Shown here: positions 10,533-23,553 of the stretch, piece after piece | Numbering within the stretch: the first letter of the stretch is position 1 | How the letters are laid out: each line of letters begins with the position of its first letter | Assembly: GCA_934045905.1 (NCBI GenBank) | Contig: OW203762.1 | Coordinates: 16,772,345-16,836,344, forward strand | Reading direction: 5' to 3' | Length of the DNA stretch: 64,000 bases | Source: Leuctra nigra | Taxonomy: Eukaryota; Arthropoda; Insecta; Plecoptera; Leuctridae | Program-made: the position numbers and the translations under genes | Notes under the pieces: model-generated | What the model was told of the DNA's origin: nothing | Database searches by the model: none | The model's input: only the letters and a program-made list of their open reading frames with translations

Positions 10533-12406
10533 CTAGTGGAGCGGTCGCTCCACGCCAGCCAAGTCGTACGGCGCGCGCACACTCTCATTTAAAAAGGCTG
10601 GAGCAACCCACTTTTACTGTAAGCATCAAAGTGGCATTTTCGGCCTACTGGATCTTAAAATTGGGAAATCTCACATTGTTGCGAAATATCTTAATTTCGA
10701 GCTATGGCCCACCCTACTACATATACCAAATTTGGGCCCAATAGGTTACGCCCTTAGCGAGCTAAAGGGCAGTGAAAACAGTGTTTTAGGGCGGTTTTCA
10801 TAATAATAATAATCTCAGCAGTAGTAGAAGTAGTAGTAGTAGTAGTAGTAGTCTCCTGGAATTCAAATCCGGTAACAAGGCCACAGCCTAAACGGCTGAA
10901 CCGATTGATCTCACATTTTTACCACGTGTGCACTTTTGGCGTCTGATTTAACCTTCACCCCATGAATTTTTTGTGCCGCCATTTTGAAACCGGAAGTGAC
11001 GTCATATCTCAACAACGGCTAAACTGATTGGAACGAAATTTGCGCCAAACGATTCAGACGGTCATCTATATGCATTATCAGTAGCAAAAGACTAAAAATT
11101 ATGTTAACGAAACCGGAAATGACGTCATGAAATTTGAAATACATCGATTGGCATTTCGGCAACAAAGATTGATCCGATTATTTTGATATTTATGTAACGT
11201 ATGTACTTTTGATATCTCATTTGAGTTGTTATAAAACCAACCGGAATCCGCCATTTTGAAACCGGTAGTGACATCATATCTTAATAACGGCTAAATAGAT
11301 TTGAACGAAACCAGCGCCAAACAATTTAGACGGTCAACTTTATGTATTATCAACAATAATATTTGCTGTTTCTTATAGCAAAACCGGAAATGACGTCACA
11401 CATTTGAAAAATCTCACAAATTTACATTTTGATACAATAAACACTATTTGAGACAGCTTATAATAAGATGTTATCATGTGTAAATTAAAATTCAAGGGGT
11501 CAGAGATTTCAGCCGCCATTTTGAAACCGGAAGTAACGTCGTATCTCGAAAACTGGTAGACCGATCAGTACGAAACTAGCGCCAAATGATTCGGAAGGCC
11601 ATCTTAATGTAATAGGAACAGTCAAACTAGAATGTTCTTATTTATGAGCCCGGAAATGAAGTAATTCAAATTTAAAAATTATTGTATTCCCCATTCTATA
11701 CAATGAATACATATTCAGAAAGCCTAAAATGATACACATTAATTGTAGATATAAATTCTATGTGGCAGTGCAGTAAGTTTAGCAGCCATTTTGAAAACCG
11801 ATGTGTATGCCATATCTCGGAACTGGGTTGACCGATTGTAATGAAACCTTTGCTATTCTTCACGAAAGACTATATATGAATATATAACAGATTTTCATTA
11901 GTAGTAACCAAATCGTAAATGCGATTTTTTTTAAAGAATTTAGTAATTGTTCATTTCATATGTGTCACAAGTTGTAAGAATAAACTAAAAAAAGGAGTGA
12001 TATCCCCATAAAAAACACTTCGTGTAAAAATACCAGCCAAGTCTCTTCAACTAAAAAAAAATATATGAAATCTAAAAATTCTGCACTGAAAAGTATTGAT
12101 ATCAAAAAATTTGCCAAGTCAAAACTTTATTTGAAAATCAAAAAATACTTGGCGCATCGATTTTTTTGAGAATTATAGGTATACTATATGTATATGTATA
12201 TTTGATGTATATTTTATATCTGGCCTATACTTCTAAGCTATTTATATACACGATGCGCCAAGTATTTTTTGATTTTCAAATAAAGTTTTGACTTGGCAAA
12301 TTTTTTGATATCAATACTTTTCAGTGCAGAATTTTTAGATTTCATATATTTTTTTTTAGTTGAAGAGACTTGGCTGGTATTTTTACACGAAGTGTTTTTT
12401 ATGGGG
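10533..12406 (-). mobile_element. Composite repeat A, hairpin-CTAG and palindrome ends
   Basis: This is a 1.87-kb member of a family also present at 40767-42512 and 46704-48028. The left end is CTAG overlapping an 18-nt hairpin, GTGGAGCGGTCGCTCCAC (8-bp stem). The body has four diverged tandem units with a CCATTTTGAAA block at about 10979, 11249, 11515 and 11784, a period near 268 bp. A (GTA)n tract lies at about 10815-10850. The right end is the 403-bp palindrome described separately. There is no coding capacity. If the CTAG-hairpin end is 3', the element lies on the minus strand. A terminal hairpin next to CTAG recalls Helitron/Helentron 3' ends, but no clear TC start is seen, so the class is open. 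Confidence 0.85.
12004..12406. repeat. Perfect 156-bp-arm palindrome of copy A
   Basis: The left arm 12004-12159 and right arm 12251-12406 appear to be exact reverse complements around a 91-bp AT-rich loop. The arms start and end CCCCATAAAA / TTTTATGGGG. The same structure caps the matching end of copies B and C, so it is an integral end of the family and not an independent insertion. Transcription through it would give a long double-stranded RNA hairpin. Confidence 0.93.
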
Positions 12407-13852
12407 TATCTCTAACAACAACTTATTTGACAGGAAGTTAGTGGATCAATAGAATGTTTATACGACAAAATACAACATTTCAATTCCTATCTTAATTTCT
12501 AAGAAGTAGCTATTTATTCACGAAATTCCCCTTCGCCTCCTAAATCTAAGCAATGCGTCGTATCGCTTCATATCGATCTTCTTCGTGAAGTAGAATGCTA
12601 ATTGACCACTTAGAAATTCCAGGGATTGTTGTTTTAGCACCAAAATCCTGTCTCGCTATGTCCATATTCGTGTCCGTTAATCATCATTAAGAACAAGACT
12701 CAAAACAACCAATCTTCTTTCTGTTCAATGTTGCCTCCAGTTTCGATCGGTAATGGCCGATTCGCGTGCTCCGAATGCGATTTTTCACTCTCGCATTTAT
12801 GTTATTCTTTCCTTATACGAAGTTAACCAAGATTGAGATACACTTAAGAAAGAAGTGACATTTTACATGAGGTCTCCTGTCTTTTGTTAATTACTTTTTT
12901 TCTTAAATTTCTAGCTAGCTGACAGAATTTAAAACTGTTGCAATCAAATTTGTCGGCCTAAGAATTATTCAACGCTGAGAGACTTTGCGACACGAGGTCG
13001 TAAGATATTTTAAGGCATGAAAAATATGACAACCTCCATTAAACATTAGATACTTTGTCATAAAATCAAATTATCCCCTAGGCAGTTAGTTTGTGCGAAA
13101 TATGCCGGTGATAAATGAAGCCTAACTTTGCATGAAGTGAATTTAGTACCGTTTAACGAGCAGTTTATTGTGACGCAAGGTCATAATATTATGTCACTTT
13201 CAGCGATGTTGACGATTTTTTATGATTCTATTAAAATTCAAATATTCAAGATTGAATAAATTCAAAGATCCAAAGGAGAATCAAAGATTTTATAGAAGAT
13301 TAAAAAAAGTTCTGTGTATAAAGAGAGTGTGCAGAATTCAGTTAACATTTTAATGATTGACACAGTCTTTCAATCTCTTCACAAGAACGTGTCCATTTTT
13401 CCGCTCGAAGAAGTATCCTCTCTGCTTCATGTATAAAATATCAACGTCGAGTTGAGGTGGAATTACTCGGGGGACATTTTTTGTCTTCGCTTCCAGTCAG
13501 TGCGCGGCTCGGATTAGCTGTGAGATCATTAGCATAATTGGTAATCTTCTAGAGGTCGATACGGCGACATGGTGACCGTTGGCTCGAACTCGGAGGAACT
13601 AGCTCCCCTTCTGATTAGTTCGATGCCTCATTCACATCTGTCAATGCAATCGCTATGTTGACATCAAAGCCAAGCTCGCTTTTTATTAAAAAGTATATTC
13701 GAAATTTATATTATTTAAAAAAAATTGACAGGAACACAACAAACAACAAAAACATACGAGAAGATACAAGTAATACTAAATCCATATAAATATGAAAATC
13801 ACTACCTACAAGTGTAACGTGAGTAATATTTATGCACCTCGGTTTATTTATG
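12407..13852. other. Non-coding DNA, nothing recognised
   Basis: No gene, RNA or repeat family seen. A modest GC rise at about 13440-13680 has stops in the frames I read. Confidence 0.5.
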
Positions 13853-14060
13853 CAGATTCATGGGGTTATCTCATAAACTAGTATTTTTGCATTTATCCAA
13901 TCATATTTGTATGTTGACAGAGTCATTATGTCTGAAAATACTTCAATATAACTTTATGTTTTGATGTCAGTCAAAGGACAATTGATAGAGCTTGCTTACA
14001 TCATTACAATAGTGTGCAAAGCAAAATCGAGAATATTGACTTCCGTCCTTCTACCTTTGT
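13853..14060. mobile_element. Family N short inverted-repeat element, degraded copy
   Basis: It shares the internal landmarks ccaatcatattt, gtcaaaggacaattga and a right end ttgacttccgtccttctacctt with the copies at 25661, 35950, 45717 and 49176. The left terminal repeat (CAGAGGTAGAAGG type) is missing or too diverged to see. Non-autonomous MITE-like element. Confidence 0.6.
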
Positions 14061-17000
14061 GTTACAGATACATTATTACCAAAATAACGGTATGATTTGT
14101 GGCAAACCATTACATTGTTTGTCCATTTAACATACCAAGTGCTCACAAATTGAGACAGAACATGAAACTCTAAGTTTTCTAGATTCAGTGTCAATTATCC
14201 TATAGCTAGAAACAACATAACTCAATATCCATATTCAGAGCAGCAGTTTATAAACAAAAGATCAAGGAGATATGGAGGAAGCAATTTCCAGAACCTCCAA
14301 GGCACCTTGCTCCATGAACTAGAAAAAAAAAACTTCTTTCGATCTAAGGAATGCGATAATTTGTATCGCGTCAAATCACGTTGTTCTATTTTCATTTCAC
14401 ACCATGATATGCACTTTAAAATAATTTGTATTTGTTTGTGCGCAGTCATGCATGAAACATGATTGGAAATGATGATCTCCATTCAACAACATCTATTCAT
14501 GATACGTTCTTGAAAAGTGAATCGTGTTCCAGACGTGATTGAAGGAATATTGCACCGAGCTCTGAGAGTCCTGCAATTATACGTAATTAGCCCAGCGTCT
14601 AATTACATGAAGCTCGTTTCTTCAGGAGAGTATATAGGGCATTAATCCATTAAGAAGCGCCCTCTGGGTGGCGCCTCGTTGCCAAGTAATTTCTCCACAA
14701 AAGATGGTGTTGTTTTAATACTCACCTGCCACGGTCTTAAGTAATCAAGAAAAGAAAGAGAAGGGTGGAAAAAAGAATAAGAAAAAAATGAAAAAAAGAA
14801 GCTAACTCAAGGAAGAAGGAAAAGGCACATAAAATTCTGGGAGGACTTCAAAGCAATATAAATCTTGTGCTAATGGGAGCCCGCACATCCTTCCTTCCTA
14901 GGATCCTCCACTGCGCCTTGGGTGGGTAAGTCAAGATGCAAACGGAATCTATGGCGCACTTTAGGGCTGCAAACGTGGCACAATAATACAAACAAAGTTT
15001 AGCTTTTTTATAAAATTGAAAAACACTCAATGGTGGGGAAGGGAGAAACTGGAAAGAGCTGATTTAGAGCTACGAAATAGTTAGGTAAAATTAAGTTCCC
15101 CAGCCCAACATTGTGTTTGCGCATTTTAAATGCTTCCACAAAACATCTGTTGTTAATTCAAAAAAGGTTTGTTTGAATTCAGCTATCGATTTGTAATTAA
15201 ATATATGATTGATTCAATACGAGTAAACGATGTAATCCTAAACACATTGACAGGATGTTTGAGAGAAACTATAGTTGCGGAATCATTCATCTTTTGCCTA
15301 CATGACTGAAGAAAGCCAAGCATACATCTCACAGATCATCCAGTTTTGCAAATGCTTGTGCTTGCTTATCAATGTATTCACTGTCGATGTTATTATCTAC
15401 ATTCTTCAGCATCGTTTCCAAAGGAACTATCTTTTTCATGCACTTGCAAAGCTTCTCTTCTTGAGTTTGTCCCGAAGTGGACCTGCTTTGGTGTGGTTGA
15501 CTGTGGTCGAGTGTGGTCACTGCAAAGTGACGATAGTGCTGAGAGCTGCATTGAGCTCTTTCAAGTACTGTGCATACTCTTAGTGGCTGTCATGAATACG
15601 AACAGGGAATTACTACAAACACGCTGCAGGGTAGGAAAACACCTTAAAGAAAAGTAGTGCTATCGCCGACTTAGTATTTACTATCTGTGTTACTACTGAT
15701 TAAGGAAAGTTCAGGAAGTATGAATGCATAGTTCTAATCAAATAACGAGAATTCTTTCCAAACTTTAGCGGAGGAACGTAATATTTACAGAAATGAGAAT
15801 TTACTTTCCGTCCGAAGACTCCTAATGAACACGTCTACCGTGAAAGTTTCTAATTACTCCATTAAACTATTGTATTACTGATGTACATTATTTTCTTAAA
15901 ACATATTACAAATTCAAATTCCCTGAATTTACATTCAAATTTTAGATACACATGCAAGAACCTTGCGGAAATTTCCCATATGCACAAGATTTTGAAGCTA
16001 CACAACTTTAAAACATTGCGATCTTTAAAAAAATAACGATCCAACATATCCATTGAACAGAACAACACCCACTACTCTCCCGCCGATTAAATCGGAACTG
16101 CTTGCCACACGTAAAGTGTCCTTGGAGGCATGATTTTTGTAAAATGGGAGGTGAGAGTGCGCAATGTCGATGAGTCTGCGGGGAGCAATAGTCTCACACA
16201 GTCTCCAACACCTCTTGATCTCTTCGCACGCACAATTCCTATCTATCGCCACATCTCCAGTGCCTCGTTGCTTCTGGCATGTGGGTGTGGGCTGGAGCAT
16301 AGAGAATATATGAACCTGGAGTCATAAGGTCCTGGAACTCACACTTGGTAGGTCGGGTGAAATCATTGTTTTTATTGGCGCTGTGATTTGACGTGTGCTA
16401 AGAAACATAAAAATATATTTAAATTCTTCTGCAGGCGGCTCTATGAAGTGTTGTTTTTATCGAGGATCTTAATGACCGCTGGCTAAAGATGAGAAGCACT
16501 TTTATGCGGCGCAGAATATGTATGTAACATGATAATATTAAATTAGAAATCTTACGTATGCTACGCGTATTTATTTGAATGCCGACGTTCTGCCAGCCAG
16601 CCTTTAGGCACACGCCAGACAAGGAATATTAATAAAATAAATTAAAAAGTAAACAAACTCTACTGTCAAAAACAAATAAGATAAAACGGCTACCATTTTG
16701 GAATAACATTTTTATATTAAAAAAAGTCCTGCTGACAAAAGAAATGTTAGATTTTGCAGAGCATTTGGGATTTTTTCATTGATTTTCTTTTACTCTTTCA
16801 ATATTTCTACCTTGATTGTAGATTTATTGAATATAATCATAAGAAAGTTCAAGTAATTTCTTTTATATCATAAAAAATCATTCAAACACAATATTGAATT
16901 TTGTGCATATATACTAAAAGACGTCTGATTTGTTATCCTGTAACATAAAAATCAGGATTTGTAAGCTAATTTTTATTTTCAATATCAATTGTTCAATTCA

Positions 17001-17611
17001 CCCTTAATTGTTCGTTTTCCATTTTCCATTCCATTTCATTTCATTCAATTCACGTTTTTTTATTTGAACTTCCTCTCATTTGACACAGTGAGCCGTTTTA
17101 AAATACGTCAAAGTTTAAACTTTAAAGGTAATTTCCAGGAAATAGTAAAATTGATTTGAGCTAAACACACCGTGTGATGTAAATGTTTAGATGGAATGAA
17201 AGAACAACCTGTAGATTAGTTGCGAGGTTGTCTTCGAGTGAAAGAATCTCTCGCTATTCCCTGGAGGGTTGTTTCTGGAGAAAGTCAAGACGTAACCTGG
17301 AGTGTTTGCCGATCCTGCTGAGATCCCGGTCCCTGTCCTGTACGCGAATAGGGAACACAACGCCCCGCGGGACACAGGAGATTAATACTCCGCGCAAGCT
17401 TTATGAATAAGTTGAAATCTGTTTAAAAAGCAATTACTTTTTATGGTTCAAGTGCTTCATGTAATGTCACTTGAACATGTTCTTGGAGCCTTGAGGAATC
17501 AGCTGAGTTGAAATGCCGGAGAAGTTATATGTACCGCATGTATTTCAAATAATCCGTTTAAAAATAATTTATTAATAATTTATTTATTTATTTATTCTAT
17601 GCATAGTTGAC
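14061..17611. other. Non-coding DNA with a purine-rich tract
   Basis: No gene recognised. A purine-rich tract lies at about 14745-14825. The 102- and 103-residue frames near 15275-15657 overlap one another in different frames and show no domain. GC-rich patches near 16140-16300 and 17220-17400 have no convincing splice sites. Confidence 0.5.
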
Positions 17612-17829
17612 AGGTACACTCAACAAATGATAAAACGGTATTTGAAAGAAATGGATAGGCTGAAAAAATGAGATACCATCATCCGATGAAGCCTATGCTA
17701 ACTCGTCATCTACCTCTAGTAGGTAAGCTCTGATTTAATTGATAATAACAAGGACTGATTGTCTAGGAACCTGACCAACAGCCAATCCCTTTCGTTTAAA
17801 TACCGTTTTATGACTTGTTGGGTGTACCT
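17612..17829 (+). mobile_element. Family M short inverted-repeat element, copy M1
   Basis: It is about 218 bp. Terminal inverted repeats read GGTACACTCAACAAATGATA on the left and nearly the same, reversed, on the right (ending ttgggtgtacc), continuing through AAAACGGTATTT. The core has the phrase gatgaagcctatgctaact and a ctctagtaggt block shared with 21396-21558 and, inverted, 45924-46149. No coding capacity; MITE-like. Confidence 0.8.
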
Positions 17830-20800
17830 ATAGGTTTATTGCCATACCGTAACATAACAGTTTTATATGCGTTTAATGTAGGTATTATGATCGTATAAAT
17901 ATTCAATTGCTCCTAACCCTAATCAAAATGTCACTTCATCAAGCTCCATAATCATTTGCGTCAATTTCCATTGACATCGAGTTGACAGTGATTTACAAAA
18001 TACACGAAATTTAAATATATTCTACAAAGAATATAAAGTCGATAGAATTCTCAAAATCCTGACGATCATGTAGTTTTAAACAAATGGTTCAGACAACATC
18101 CAGGCCAAAAGAAATCATGTTCTTTAGGGATACTCTTATTATTTATCTTGAGGATGATAAGTACATCCAGATCGCATAAGGATAAAGTTATAAGAACCAT
18201 GAAAACACAGTCCTGGTAATTAAAACATGTTACTCCACACTTTGTGTGCAACGTTTGAAGTTGAAGCCGGAAGCTAATCCCGTTGCAGTCTCGGTCCTAT
18301 GGGGGAGGAGTGTTTTATTTAAAACGCGGCTCAGAAGAAGAGAGTGGCTACGCGTCTTGACTTAGCGTAAGAGTCAGGATTACCTCCTCCCGCAAGTCTC
18401 GCAGGACCAATACAATATACAGGGAAACTGGAGCGGAAAACAAAACGCAGCGCGGCGCCGTAATACGAACAGAAGTAATTTGAAAACAAAGAGACAGGCA
18501 AAAAACAATTTCGAAAACATGCCCTGGAAGGCTGTCGAAATGAAATGTTGCTTTCAAGTGATAATCCGGGAGAAGGAACCAACGCAGGTAGCCCAAGGTT
18601 TGAAACGTCACTGCCAACTATTTGTTGAAAAACCCAGCGCGGAGTTTAATGGAATATTGTTTGTTTCTTTAAGCTACATTTAAATATTGTTGAAGTGGAA
18701 AGAAAGCATGGATCTCATTACTTCTATATGATTGAAAATAATGCGTCAAGGAGATGAAAGCGAAAAGGAAAGAAAAGAGATGAAAGCCAGTTTTCTTATG
18801 AGCGGAAAAGAATCGCAAATCCGACGACTTTTCTCGCTAAGAAAAGAAGAGATGAAAGTGAGAGAGTGAGAGGGAGAGAATGTTATGAAAATGTCGGATG
18901 ATGCTCTGTCGGTGACATCTGTCAGAGGCACTGTGGCGCTCATGCTGAGCGAACGCCGGTTCACGCCAACGCCTCGCTATTGTCACCCCCCCCTCCCGCC
19001 CCCGCCCCCGCCCGTCATGACCCCACCCGACGTGTAAAACTTACGCAATTAAAATGCGAGTATGTTGGGTGTTATCTTGGATCGTGTCAACATAATGTGT
19101 GGTGTAAATTAACTGGTGGATAACGCTTTGGTTTTCACCGTGTAACTTAGATGCGTCGGCCAGGTGATAAGTAAAGCAAGTGAGATTAGAGAACGTTTCT
19201 GTATTTCCAACTTTTCCTCTCGGTTTTGTCCGAACATTGACACGTAAACAAAACTAAATGAAGATTACAGGGGAAGAACGATACGAGAACATTTGATACA
19301 ATTCACGTCCGAAAACTGAAAGTTCATTGCTTATGCATTGACAGCCCCAGTTTAAATGTTTATTTAAAGGAATTGTATCAAGATGTCCTTTAAACATTGA
19401 GAATGTTTAGAAAGCTCATAGAAACCACTCAAGATAAGACTATCTCATTTTCTCAAAAAGTGTACTTGATCGTTGTTCCCCTGTACTCTTAAATGTTTTG
19501 ATGAACTCAACTTTCCCGCCATTTCAACCTGCACCTCAGGTCGCAGAAGGTTATTTGAGATAAATTACATTTTTCACGTTAGGTTGTCACAAAAAGTCAA
19601 TCTCGTCTGTATTTTAATTCATGAACTTTAGAGGCAAATGTCAGTATCATGCTATCGAACTAATTTTACAGTTTTAGGTCATTATATTTCGGAAAGTGAA
19701 AATGATGAACTTGTACCTTCTAGACTTTGGAAGAAAACCAGACTTTGCTTAGTTATGAGAAAACAGGAAGACCCTGCAGTATATTTGTAAAACATATTTG
19801 AAAGGAAGTAGATTTCTTGAGTGTTCTGTTGCATATAAAAGATAGAAAACCGAACCTCTTTAGAATTAGATCTAAGAAAGTCGGATTTGCCTCAAATGCA
19901 ACAGTGTATATCCCCATAAAAACTTGGCAACAAAGCCAAGAAGAAATAAACATAAGAAGGGATGAACCCGGCACCTCCACCAAAATACTTAACTTTAAAG
20001 CACGGAAGTTGTTTTTCTCCTATAAAAACACTCCAAGAAGGAAGTCAATTTGAAATACGACCATCATCTTGTATATCTATACATTATAGTCTTGCTGTGT
20101 AATAGAGTTAGTATCCAGATAATCATTTTGGCACACAAACTGTTTCCATGAAACATAGCCATGATAATTCCTAAAGAATCGCCCAATTTACAAAACATGG
20201 AAAACTTCCAACTTTAACAGACTTCTATAATACCCCTATCCTATCCTCAACTACCCCTACCCCTAATTCAGCTATGGTTTGTTTAACTGTCTTGCTATTA
20301 GCCCTGGAAGATTCCAAGAGGACCGCTAAACGGGGGATGACAGGCCCCCTAGAGAGAAATGTTTGTATTAAATAAGGAAGCGCCATTCTGTTCAACAATG
20401 GTCATTGCGGTTGATCTTAAATCACTCCTTGTATACGCTAGAGCCAAGAATACTAACAGAGATATATACATACACAATGCCAGGAGCATATGTTATTTGT
20501 CACCCTGATAATGCCGGAGAAACACTTGGGGGGTGTAACATGTGTCACTGTTTACATTACCAAGATGCAACAACAGTATAATGCGGATTTGAGGATCCAA
20601 TCGTGGTGTGCTTCAGGCGATTGGCTAGGTATACAAATGACGTCATACGAGGGTTAAAGTGAGATGCATTGCTATTTGTCAGAGTGGTTTTGATCGATTG
20701 CCGTGCAAAGTCATTAAGATTAATATTGTAGGTATGTTTGTGCTGTGTTCGTGATGATTTGATGTATTACTGAGTTACATTTCGTGTCCAAACATCAACT

Positions 20801-21395
20801 CTTTTTGATCAATATACATTGGGGGATTTTAAATATTTATGGATGTATTCATAGCAGTAACAGTGATATCTGAAATTCGCTTCAACGGGAAAGTGAGAGT
20901 TAGTTTTGTTGGTTCATGAGTTTCAGGACTTAGTTGATGAAGGACATTGGTTATTCGGGTTTATTCTCCACGAAACATAACTTAATTTTGTTCTGCTAAA
21001 TTTAACCAGCCAATTAGAGACTGGATCTCAGTAATGGCGGCTCTTTAATCGCCTGGTTTTCTCATCATAAGTATGCGTAGTCATTTGAAATTTAGAAATT
21101 AAGTTCGTATTTTGGTACTTTAGAAGTCGATGCCAATTTCAAATTTTCATGAACTGTAACGAACGTTCGAAATACCTACTAATCCTGGATGACCGTATAA
21201 ATATTACGTTTATGTATGTTTGAATACTTGAATATGAGGCTAACTATGACGTAAAATGGTTGGTTAATAATTAGTGGAAGTTTAAGGGAATTTCTGGAAA
21301 TATATTATTTATGTTGCAGATCATTAAAATGTTATGTTATAAACACGCGCCAATAAATACCTTGGGACACAATTTTTCGTGAGCTAATATTCGAA
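17830..21395. other. Non-coding DNA, purine-rich and C-rich tracts
   Basis: No gene recognised. A purine-rich tract at about 18745-18880 is followed by a C-rich run with cgcccc units at about 18985-19015. The GC-rich patch near 18300-18460 has no sustained frame. Confidence 0.5.
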
Positions 21396-21558
21396 GATAC
21401 ACTTGGCCGAAGTAAAAATAGTATTTGAAAGAAACGGATTGGCTATAGATTTGACGGCATCACCCGATGAAGTCTGGGCTAACGCGTCATCTAACTCCAG
21501 TAGGTGAGGTCTGGTCAATCCGTTTCGTTCAACCGTTTTTAGTTGTGCCAAGTGTTCA
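21396..21558 (+). mobile_element. Family M short inverted-repeat element, copy M2
   Basis: It is a shorter copy of the M family, about 163 bp. It contains gatgaagtctgggctaac and ctccagtaggtga, with terminal repeats built on acacttggc and aaacggattgg. It lacks the middle section (attgataataacaagg) present in M1 and M3. Confidence 0.75.
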
Positions 21559-22889
21559 TGTGCATTACTATTTACTATTGTCGAACTTCTAATGCCTGTA
21601 GGACCAAGTAATTTATCTGGAGATAATTAATGGATCAAATCCAAGCTCAATTAATCATGTTGGCCTGATAATCCTATTTAATCCTTAATCCATTAGCTAA
21701 TTATAGTAATATTAACCTGGATTTGGTACCCGGCCTAAGATAATCTGTGGATTCAGCACTATCAGTAACTCCAGATTGTGCTATTTTCCTGACGGAAGAT
21801 AAAGGTAACAGTGACAGACTGACTGTAAGTATTTACGGAGTTACAAGGAGAAATTCCTTGAAAATACAGTTTCCTTTTTAAATTCTCACACCATAAGAAT
21901 CCTGGAGACCGCTGCAGATGTATGCGTCAAATTTACCGCAAATTCGAACATCTCCTGAGGGCTATAATTTTATTCTGTAGTTATTGCTTTGGGAGGTAGT
22001 TTTAAATAATATCTATTTTTATGGATATTTTTATGAAATAATATATTTTTAAAGGAAAGGTTTTTCATGTTTATAATGAAATATATGAAAAAAAACTTAT
22101 TACTTGATTGATATATTCTTACATTTTCAGTAGTCCAAGAAAATGGACACTAAAAACACTTCCCGGGGCTGAAATACAGGAGATTACAAAAAGTCTTCTT
22201 AAGATATTCTAATTTTGGGTAAATTTGACGCAGACGTCGGTTCAAACTGATTCGAGCTAACAGGACCCTCATACACTTTAAATACAAGTACGTTCACATT
22301 CCAAGATCAGCGGGGCGAATAAAATATGTCAATTAAATCTTAAACTCTGAGATTCTTGTGACACGTGCGGTTCGCTCCAAGGGAATTTATTATTGACACT
22401 TTCTCTAGAAACAAAATTATCGCCGGAGTCTATGTAAATGTTCGCGAAAGAAGAGAGAACGCAAATACTTCTCCGCAACGAAATAACACCGGAACGGGAT
22501 GAATAGAAGTGTCTTCGTACGTGCATCAGTCTCGTAGCCCATTATCTAGCTTTCAGTTGGCTTGCAAATGAAGTTGTGAAAATCTCTTGCCGAGCAAATA
22601 TCCCATCTAGACCGTGTAGTAAGACGGTCGTTACGAAGTGATCAACAGGAAGTAATGATGTGATTCTTCTCGAGATGAATTCGGTATCTTGGCCACTGAG
22701 ATCTACAGATTGTGGTGATGTTGCAATACTGTTATTTCTTCCACACAAAAATTTGCAATTTACAATTCTCCGACTGAATTTTGCAAGCTAAAGTGTGACT
22801 AGAAAACACTAGTAATCTGATCGGAAGATTGCAAATGTCAGATAAAATCGGGTGGAAACTTTTATGTCATCAATAGCTTATTTTTTATT
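21559..22889. other. AT-rich non-coding DNA, nothing recognised
   Basis: The 65- and 68-residue minus frames near 22329-22748 show no domain. Nothing else seen. Confidence 0.5.
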
Positions 22890-23089
22890 NNNNNNNNNNN
22901 NNNNNNNNNNNNNNNNNNNNNNNNNNNNNNNNNNNNNNNNNNNNNNNNNNNNNNNNNNNNNNNNNNNNNNNNNNNNNNNNNNNNNNNNNNNNNNNNNNNN
23001 NNNNNNNNNNNNNNNNNNNNNNNNNNNNNNNNNNNNNNNNNNNNNNNNNNNNNNNNNNNNNNNNNNNNNNNNNNNNNNNNNNNNNNNNN
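22890..23089. other. Assembly gap of 200 N
   Basis: Exactly 200 undetermined bases, a round length that suggests a scaffolding placeholder with unknown true size. Any frame crossing it is meaningless. Confidence 1.
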
Positions 23090-23460
23090 GGAATCATCAT
23101 TCGTTGGTCGAAACTTGCCATATTGTATTGCTATGCTGTGCTAATAGTTGCGTCTTTGTTACTGTCTTTGTTGCTACATCCAAAGATGTATTGATAAATA
23201 GAAAATTTAATATAAAGTTAATAAATAATATAGAAGTGAAGTTTAAATTTTAAAACAATTACTTATTGAATTGTAATAGTTCACCATGTTTTTATCGTAC
23301 ACCACGTTATTTGAGTAAGATCAATAAGCTCTGAAAATTCATAACGTAACTGAAATTTATTTATTTGGTGCTAGTCTTCTTTCTGCATAAATATTTAAAA
23401 AATTGGAATTATTAATGTAGTTTTAATGCACATCCCATTAGATTTTATTCTCTTGTGACC
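23090..23460. other. AT-rich non-coding DNA after the gap
   Basis: Nothing recognised between the gap and the SINE fragment. Confidence 0.5.
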
Positions 23461-23553
23461 TACAGGGAACCTTCCCATTACTCGCCCCTTCACTGAGGAA
23501 AACCACGGAAAACCTCAGTCAGGAAGAACAGCCACGGGAATCGAACCCGGACA
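23461..23553 (-). mobile_element. SINE fragment (tRNA-derived), head end
   Basis: On the minus strand this matches the SINE at 48422-48704. It keeps the B box (GGTTCGATTCC), the ctgactgagg and gttttccg blocks, and a gggaaggt block. The A-box end and the 3' half are absent. Old, truncated copy. Confidence 0.75.

Noticed and set aside
12004..12406. Palindrome as an independent MITE inserted next to repeat A
   Set aside because: All three copies have it at the same junction (agtgatat side) with unrelated outer flanks, so it is part of the larger element.
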